From Arabidopsis thaliana (taxonomy: Eukaryota > Streptophyta > Magnoliopsida > Brassicales > Brassicaceae), in NCBI RefSeq assembly GCF_000001735.4, contig NC_003071.7, positions 11,339,151 to 11,403,150 on the forward strand: a stretch of DNA of 64,000 bases. Direction: 5' to 3'. Positions within the stretch are counted from its first letter, which is position 1. Every line of letters starts with the position of its first letter. Below, piece by piece: positions 59,237 to 64,000 of this stretch. The notes under the pieces are model-generated. The model saw only the letters and a program-made list of their open reading frames with translations. It was not told the origin of the DNA and searched no databases. The position numbers and the translations under genes are program-made.

Positions 59237-61333
59237 TCTCTAATTTAATTATCTAAAAACTTCCAAAAAAAATATATGTTTTGCTGACTACTTTTTATTC
59301 GAAAAATTTTACATCCTCTTCTACCAAAATCATTTCATAAGACATCGCAAAACCCTTGGAATAATGATTTCATGAATGAAGAATCCTAATTTGAATATAT
59401 CAAGAAATTTTGAAAGGTTTTAAGTTTTTGATAGGTATGTATGTGAGAAGGTATATGATATTATTTTATTTGATTTTAAATGTATGATATTATTTTATTT
59501 GATTTTAAATGTATAGTCAACTGCGATTTGTATATGTTTTGTTGATATTATTTATGTTGTTAAGTGTTTAAAATTATACACTTGTATTTTGATTGTTAAT
59601 TTTAGAGTTTCACCTGTAGTATACCATCTTGTATTATTATCGATCTAAACCCGTCAATTCTACGATTTTCAAGCTTGTATTAAAAATTGAATCACATCAT
59701 ACACATTAAAAAATCTAATATGTTATTAATTATTATAGTATATAAGATTATAAATTTTCAAAACAATATGTATGACTCAGTACTCAGTAGAAAGTTTTCT
59801 TAAATCTATTTTTGACCCATTATAATATTTTTCATGTATTGAACAGTTTATATTCGTTTTTAAAAATTCAAATTAGGGCATATGCGAAAAAACTCTAATT
59901 ATTTTTTATAACGATGATATTATTTTTTCGCAAAAATAGAATCATATAAAGATGAGAAGTGAACTATAATAATTAATAAAAATTAATATGATAATTTAGA
60001 TATCAAATCTAATTTGTTGATTTTAATTGGTTACTTTTTTGGAAATTAATAATGCATTTCGTTTTTTAATTAAATTTAATTAATTAAATTTGTATTTGAC
60101 TTTTTAATTCTTAAAGAGATGAATTAATTTACTTTTTAAAATTTTATTTCTAATGACATACCTATGTAATTACTTACAAAAAATAAGGTTACATTTAAAA
60201 TGTACTTCCCAAATAATATAGTAGGATCTAATATTGTGGTTTAGACTACGTACAGTTATAAATTAAAACTAATTTAAAATAATAAGTCAATAATTTGTTT
60301 AAATAAGTTTTGTTTTCTTTCTCATTTTATATCGTACTCTCATTTTTTTTTATCTTGCAAGTATTAAAGACGAGAAATATAGATCTAGATCGTTACTACA
60401 AAAACGAAAATAACACCTTAAACTTAAAACACAATACAATTCTCATAATAATAAGTACACGACACTACTAATAAAACACATAACTTTGTTAAATAGACTC
60501 AACTCCAAAACAATAAAAATCTTAAAATTAAACATAGAAATTTAGAAATTTATTTAATCAGGGAAACATTTCGAAATGTGCAAATATCTGTGTTTGCTAA
60601 ATATACTTATAATTTATAATTGATGTACATTTGAATCACGCAACTCAGATTAGCATATATACAATTTGCAAATACATGTAATTTTTTGGTCGAGAGTAGT
60701 TACGGACTACGGAGTATTAGATCCATTTGCATTAGATTGATCATTATCGGTTCATATTAGACATATGTGTTCATCATCAAAAAGTCATATGATACAATAT
60801 GATATATGACTTGATGATGATAGCCAACTCGATTATATTCCACATGCGATCTGGTTCACGAATGATTTTAAAGCGAACATACAACACTTCAGATGCAGGT
60901 TCGATATTTTTATGTTCAACATCATCAAACAATAGTAAACGGTGTAGAACATTTATATCGTTTGACGTGCTCGAATATCTAATAAGGTATGTCAATTCAT
61001 ATATCATGAGATGCAATTGCTTCAAGAATAACAATGATGATTCTTTTATCTTTTCGAGTGAGTTGACGTAATTAATAGGTAAGGGTTCTCAATTAAAGCC
61101 AAAAATCACATTATATTGATGAAAAAGTCATGAGAATTACTGATAAAAATATTATTAAAACATAAAGAGAAAAAAAAACATATTAATAAAGCTGAAAGAG
61201 ACATACACACATTATTAAAGCGGAAAGAGACCGAATACAAACACACACTTGACAACTATTAATTTCCAAATAAGTCGTGACTCAAACTTCTCTAAAAGCT
61301 CTTTACTCCGATCATCGAGATTCTCTTTTTCAC
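59237..61333. other. AT-rich intergenic, no supported gene
   Basis: Includes a 33-bp direct repeat pair at 59449-59514 (ATGATATTATTTTATTTGAT twice) and three imperfect 32-34 bp units around 61150-61235 ending AAAGAGAC or similar. A short two-strand-open interval at 60777-61071 has no recognisable domain. Confidence 0.45.
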
Positions 61334-61711
61334 TTACTCTCTCATAAACATCTTCAGCTTCTTAGATTCAATCATTTCTTTCATTAATTGGTTTGCCTTA
61401 TTTTGCGCCATGCTTATTTTGTCTCGTTTCAATTCTTGGTCCTTAGATTGTTTAAATTCATTACACTCTTCGTTAATCACTACTAAATTTACGTGATCTT
61501 TCTAGATGTATTTTCTCTTGCTTTGATGTGCATAGTCTTCCTTTATCTTGGTTCGACGATCTTTAAACTGGTTCACGATATACCTCTTTTCAATTTCAAA
61601 CTGCTTTTTGTAAGTTTTGATATCAAGAAAATATTCAGATGGATTCATTGATATTTTTTTAGTAAGTTGAAATTTGTGATATTGATATAACAATGGAAGT
61701 ATGAGTCCCAT
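61334..61711 (-). pseudogene. Possible relic of a Lys/Glu-rich coiled-coil coding sequence
   Basis: Two minus-strand open segments lie end to end: 61711..61502 (69 codons, containing KKQFEIEKRYIVNQFKDRR) and about 61490..61334 (containing EFKQSKDQELKRDKISMAQ and ending MFMRE, stop). They are in different frames, separated by a stop. Both are rich in Lys and Glu with heptad-like spacing. I do not recognise the family; it may be an exon relic of a transposon-associated or MATH/coiled-coil type protein, or chance in AT-rich DNA. Confidence 0.25.
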
Positions 61712-61991
61712 TTTATAAAGAACAAAAAAATCAAGAATCTACACAGCCAATAAGAATACAACATGTATCCATTCCATATTTTAATCTAAAAGAAATTTCT
61801 TTGCCCAATCAATAAACACCACATGGCATGTTACTAATTATTATTTAAAACCTGTAAATTCTATTTAATTTTTTTTGTTCTTTTTTCTGTATTAAACTGA
61901 AAATAGAAAAGAGACTACTTTAACTTTAACAAATTTATTAATGTCTTTAGTCTTATAAACCTCCGCTCCGTTTATTAGGCTCCTCTTCGTC

Positions 61992-62002
61992 CCCAACGGC
62001 TA
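61992..62002 (+). promoter_or_regulatory. MSA element, perfect consensus match, CYCB1;4 promoter
   Basis: CCCAACGGCTA fits YCYAACGGYYA at every position. MSA elements bind three-repeat MYB (MYB3R) factors and give G2/M-phase transcription of B-type cyclins. Located about 400 bp upstream of the ATG. Confidence 0.75.
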
Positions 62003-62072
62003 GTAATAAAAAATAACATTTTTATAACTAACACTCAATTTAAACCCTTAGATCTCAATTAAAAGCAAAATC

Positions 62073-62077
62073 AACGG
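62073..62077 (+). promoter_or_regulatory. Second AACGG MSA core
   Basis: ATCAACGGTCA has the core and the 3' half of the MSA consensus but misses the first positions. Confidence 0.5.
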
Positions 62078-62106
62078 TCACGATTCGATTCGATTCGAAC
62101 AAAAAA

Positions 62107-62117
62107 GGACCGTTAGA
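62107..62117 (-). promoter_or_regulatory. Third MSA-like element, minus strand
   Basis: On the minus strand TCTAACGGTCC matches YCYAACGGYYA except the last base. Three cores in 126 bp support cell-cycle control of the gene downstream. Confidence 0.6.
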
Positions 62118-62211
62118 GAGAGCTCAAACTTTTCCTTTTCAAAATAAAACAGTGCCCTTTCCTCAACCACAAATCTTCACCATTCGCAATTTCACAGTCG
62201 AGAAAAAAAAG

Positions 62212-62220
62212 TTAGGGTTT
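62212..62220. promoter_or_regulatory. Telo-box (AAACCCTAA, minus strand)
   Basis: TTAGGGTTT on the plus strand, about 180 bases upstream of the ATG and probably in the leader. Telo-boxes are common near starts of genes active in dividing cells. Confidence 0.5.
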
Positions 62221-62400
62221 TATTTGTTGTTCCTGAGAGAAGCGAAAGAGATTTTTGATTCAGAGAGAGTGGCGTCTGGTTGGGTTGAAGCCGGGACGGG
62301 AAAGAGTCGTCTCCGGGATTTCTTTTCTTCTTTGTTAACGAGTCTTGGAGGAGCGTTACTTCAGATCACCGAAGAAGACCAACAACAAGGTTCAGATATT

Positions 62401-64000
62401 ATGGCGTCTTCTAGAGTCTCTGATCTTCCTCATCAACGTGGAATCGCAGGTTTTTGTTTCTCGATCTTTTATTAATTTGATTTCTTGCAATTTCGTGGAT
62501 TTTGTTTTTCTATTTGATTGAAATTGAAATGTACCTTGTTTAAATTCGTTATAGATCTTGATAGATTTATCTGTTGTATCCGCAATTGAATGTTCATGAT
62601 TGGATCTGATCTGATGAGACTGCAAGTTTCTATTAGGTTAATTACTGATGGGTTTGTGTTATAAATGAATTTTGTTAGGTGAAATCAAACCGAAGAATGT
62701 TGCAGGACATGGAAGACAAAACCGGAAAGTTCTTGGAGACATTGGTAATCTTGTCACTGGTCGTGATGTTGCAACAGGAAAGGTAATTTTAAACATCTCT
62801 GATCATTTTCTGTTTTCATCCAATATTGCAACTCATAAAGTATGTATATTGTCAGGATGTTGCGAAGAAGGCGAAACAACCACAGCAGCAGACAAAAGCT
62901 GAGGTTATTGTCATTAGCCCTGATGAAAACGAGAAATGCAAACCACATTTTAGCAGAAGAACTCATATAAGAGGAACCAAGACTTTTACCGCAACCTTAA
63001 GAGCTCGAAGCAAGGTAAGAAATCTCAAATCTTTTGATAAGATTAGCAATGTTTTTGATGAGATTAACCATGTTTGATGATCTAACTCCTCTGTTTCATT
63101 GTTTCATAGGCTGCGAGTGGACTGAAGGATGCTGTGATCGACATTGATGCTGTGGATGCTAACAATGAACTGGCTGCTGTGGAATACGTAGAGGACATCT
63201 TCAAGTTTTATAGGACTGTGGAAGAGGAAGGAGGGATTAAAGACTATATAGGATCACAACCTGAGATAAACGAGAAGATGAGATCGATTCTGATAGATTG
63301 GCTTGTAGATGTTCACAGGAAGTTTGAGTTGATGCCAGAGACGCTATACTTAACCATTAACCTCGTTGATCGGTTTCTATCTTTGACAATGGTTCATAGA
63401 AGAGAGCTTCAGCTGTTGGGACTAGGTGCTATGCTTATAGCTTGCAAGTATGAGGAGATTTGGGCTCCTGAGGTTAATGATTTCGTCTGTATTTCGGACA
63501 ATGCCTATAACAGGAAACAGGTTTTGGCTATGGAGAAATCGATCTTAGGACAAGTTGAATGGTACATCACTGTTCCAACTCCTTATGTGTTCCTTGCGCG
63601 ATACGTTAAAGCTGCGGTTCCATGTGATGCTGAGATGGAGAAATTGGTGTTCTACTTGGCTGAGCTGGGACTTATGCAGTATCCTATAGTTGTCTTAAAC
63701 CGTCCATCGATGCTGGCTGCATCAGCGGTTTATGCTGCGCGTCAGATCCTTAAGAAGACGCCATTTTGGACTGAGACCTTGAAACATCACACTGGCTACT
63801 CGGAAGATGAGATTATGTAAGCTAATCTACACTAATCCTTGCTCTATGTTATTATTGGATTTCCATTTTTAGCTGTCATGACTAAACTGGTTTGGTCTGG
63901 TTGTTTTCAGGGAGCATGCGAAAATGCTGATGAAGTTAAGGGACTCGGCTTCAGAGAGTAAGCTAATAGCAGTGTTCAAGAAATACTCTGTCTCAGAAAA
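62401..64000 (+). CDS. CYCB1;4: B-type mitotic cyclin CYCB1;4 (3' end outside window)
   Basis: Exons 62401..62449, 62679..62782, 62856..63014, 63110..63816 and 63911 to the window edge give 369 complete codons of a protein I recall as 387 aa. The N-terminus holds the destruction box RKVLGDIGN (R32, L35, N40) for APC/C-dependent degradation at anaphase, and basic patches. The cyclin box spans about residues 130-370 in two folds: EYVEDIFKFY opens it, and MRSILIDWLVDVH is the B-type signature contacting the CDK. LYLTINLVDRFLS and YEEIWAPEVNDF follow. The protein activates CDKs at G2/M in the nucleus. The frame is open upstream to 62152 but has no earlier ATG. MSA elements upstream agree with the mitotic role. 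No breaks in the visible part. Confidence 0.96.

Noticed and set aside
62152..62400. Possible N-terminal extension of CYCB1;4
   Set aside because: Open frame of 83 codons without an ATG; a TTAGGGTTT telo-box and leader-like composition fit a 5' UTR.

Overview
The window is a plant nuclear segment: AT-rich intergenic DNA, GT-AG introns, and compact multi-exon genes for phosphate sensing, phytochrome chromophore synthesis, nitrate transport, auxin and brassinosteroid biology. The proteins and their order match, from memory, the bottom-to-top order of Arabidopsis thaliana chromosome 2 loci At2g26660 to At2g26760. Several reconstructed proteins have exactly the lengths I recall for that species (HO1 282, NPF6.2 577, PID2 525, CYP734A1 520, SEH 321 residues). 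Species is inferred; the gene models are read from the sequence. No tool was run.

Layout. 1-6.1 kb: 3' part of SPX2 (+), HO1/HY1 (+), and an FkbM-type methyltransferase (-). 8.2-11.8 kb: the nitrate transporter NPF6.2 (-), whose start codon is the last three bases of its first exon. 11.8-26.1 kb: a 14-kb gene-poor stretch with two MITEs, LINE-like scraps, an in-frame 75-bp tandem repeat, and tiny oligo(T) insertions between perfect target duplications. 26.1-31.8 kb: a triple RanBP2-type zinc-finger protein and the AGC kinase PID2, separated by a 718-bp Harbinger-type MITE. 31.8-41.5 kb: a second 10-kb gene-poor stretch holding decayed repeats, a hairpin and a truncated minisatellite element. 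41.5-52.1 kb: CYP734A1/BAS1, a stellacyanin-like cupredoxin, a probable solo LTR, and an LRR receptor-like pseudokinase. 53.8-58.3 kb: two tandem soluble epoxide hydrolase genes (-) split by a minisatellite element with terminal inverted repeats. 62.4 kb to the end: the cyclin CYCB1;4, cut by the window edge, with G2/M-type promoter motifs.

The genes are independent plant genes, not an operon. The only direct family relationship is the epoxide hydrolase pair, which carries a 249-bp perfectly identical tract and so looks gene-converted. I found no bacterial-type system, no CRISPR array, no tRNA or rRNA. The most unusual signal is a recurring class of 12-25 bp 'micro-insertions' (a homopolymer A/T run plus a few bases) flanked by 11-18 bp direct repeats. 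One of these has a natural empty site in the paralogous gene copy.
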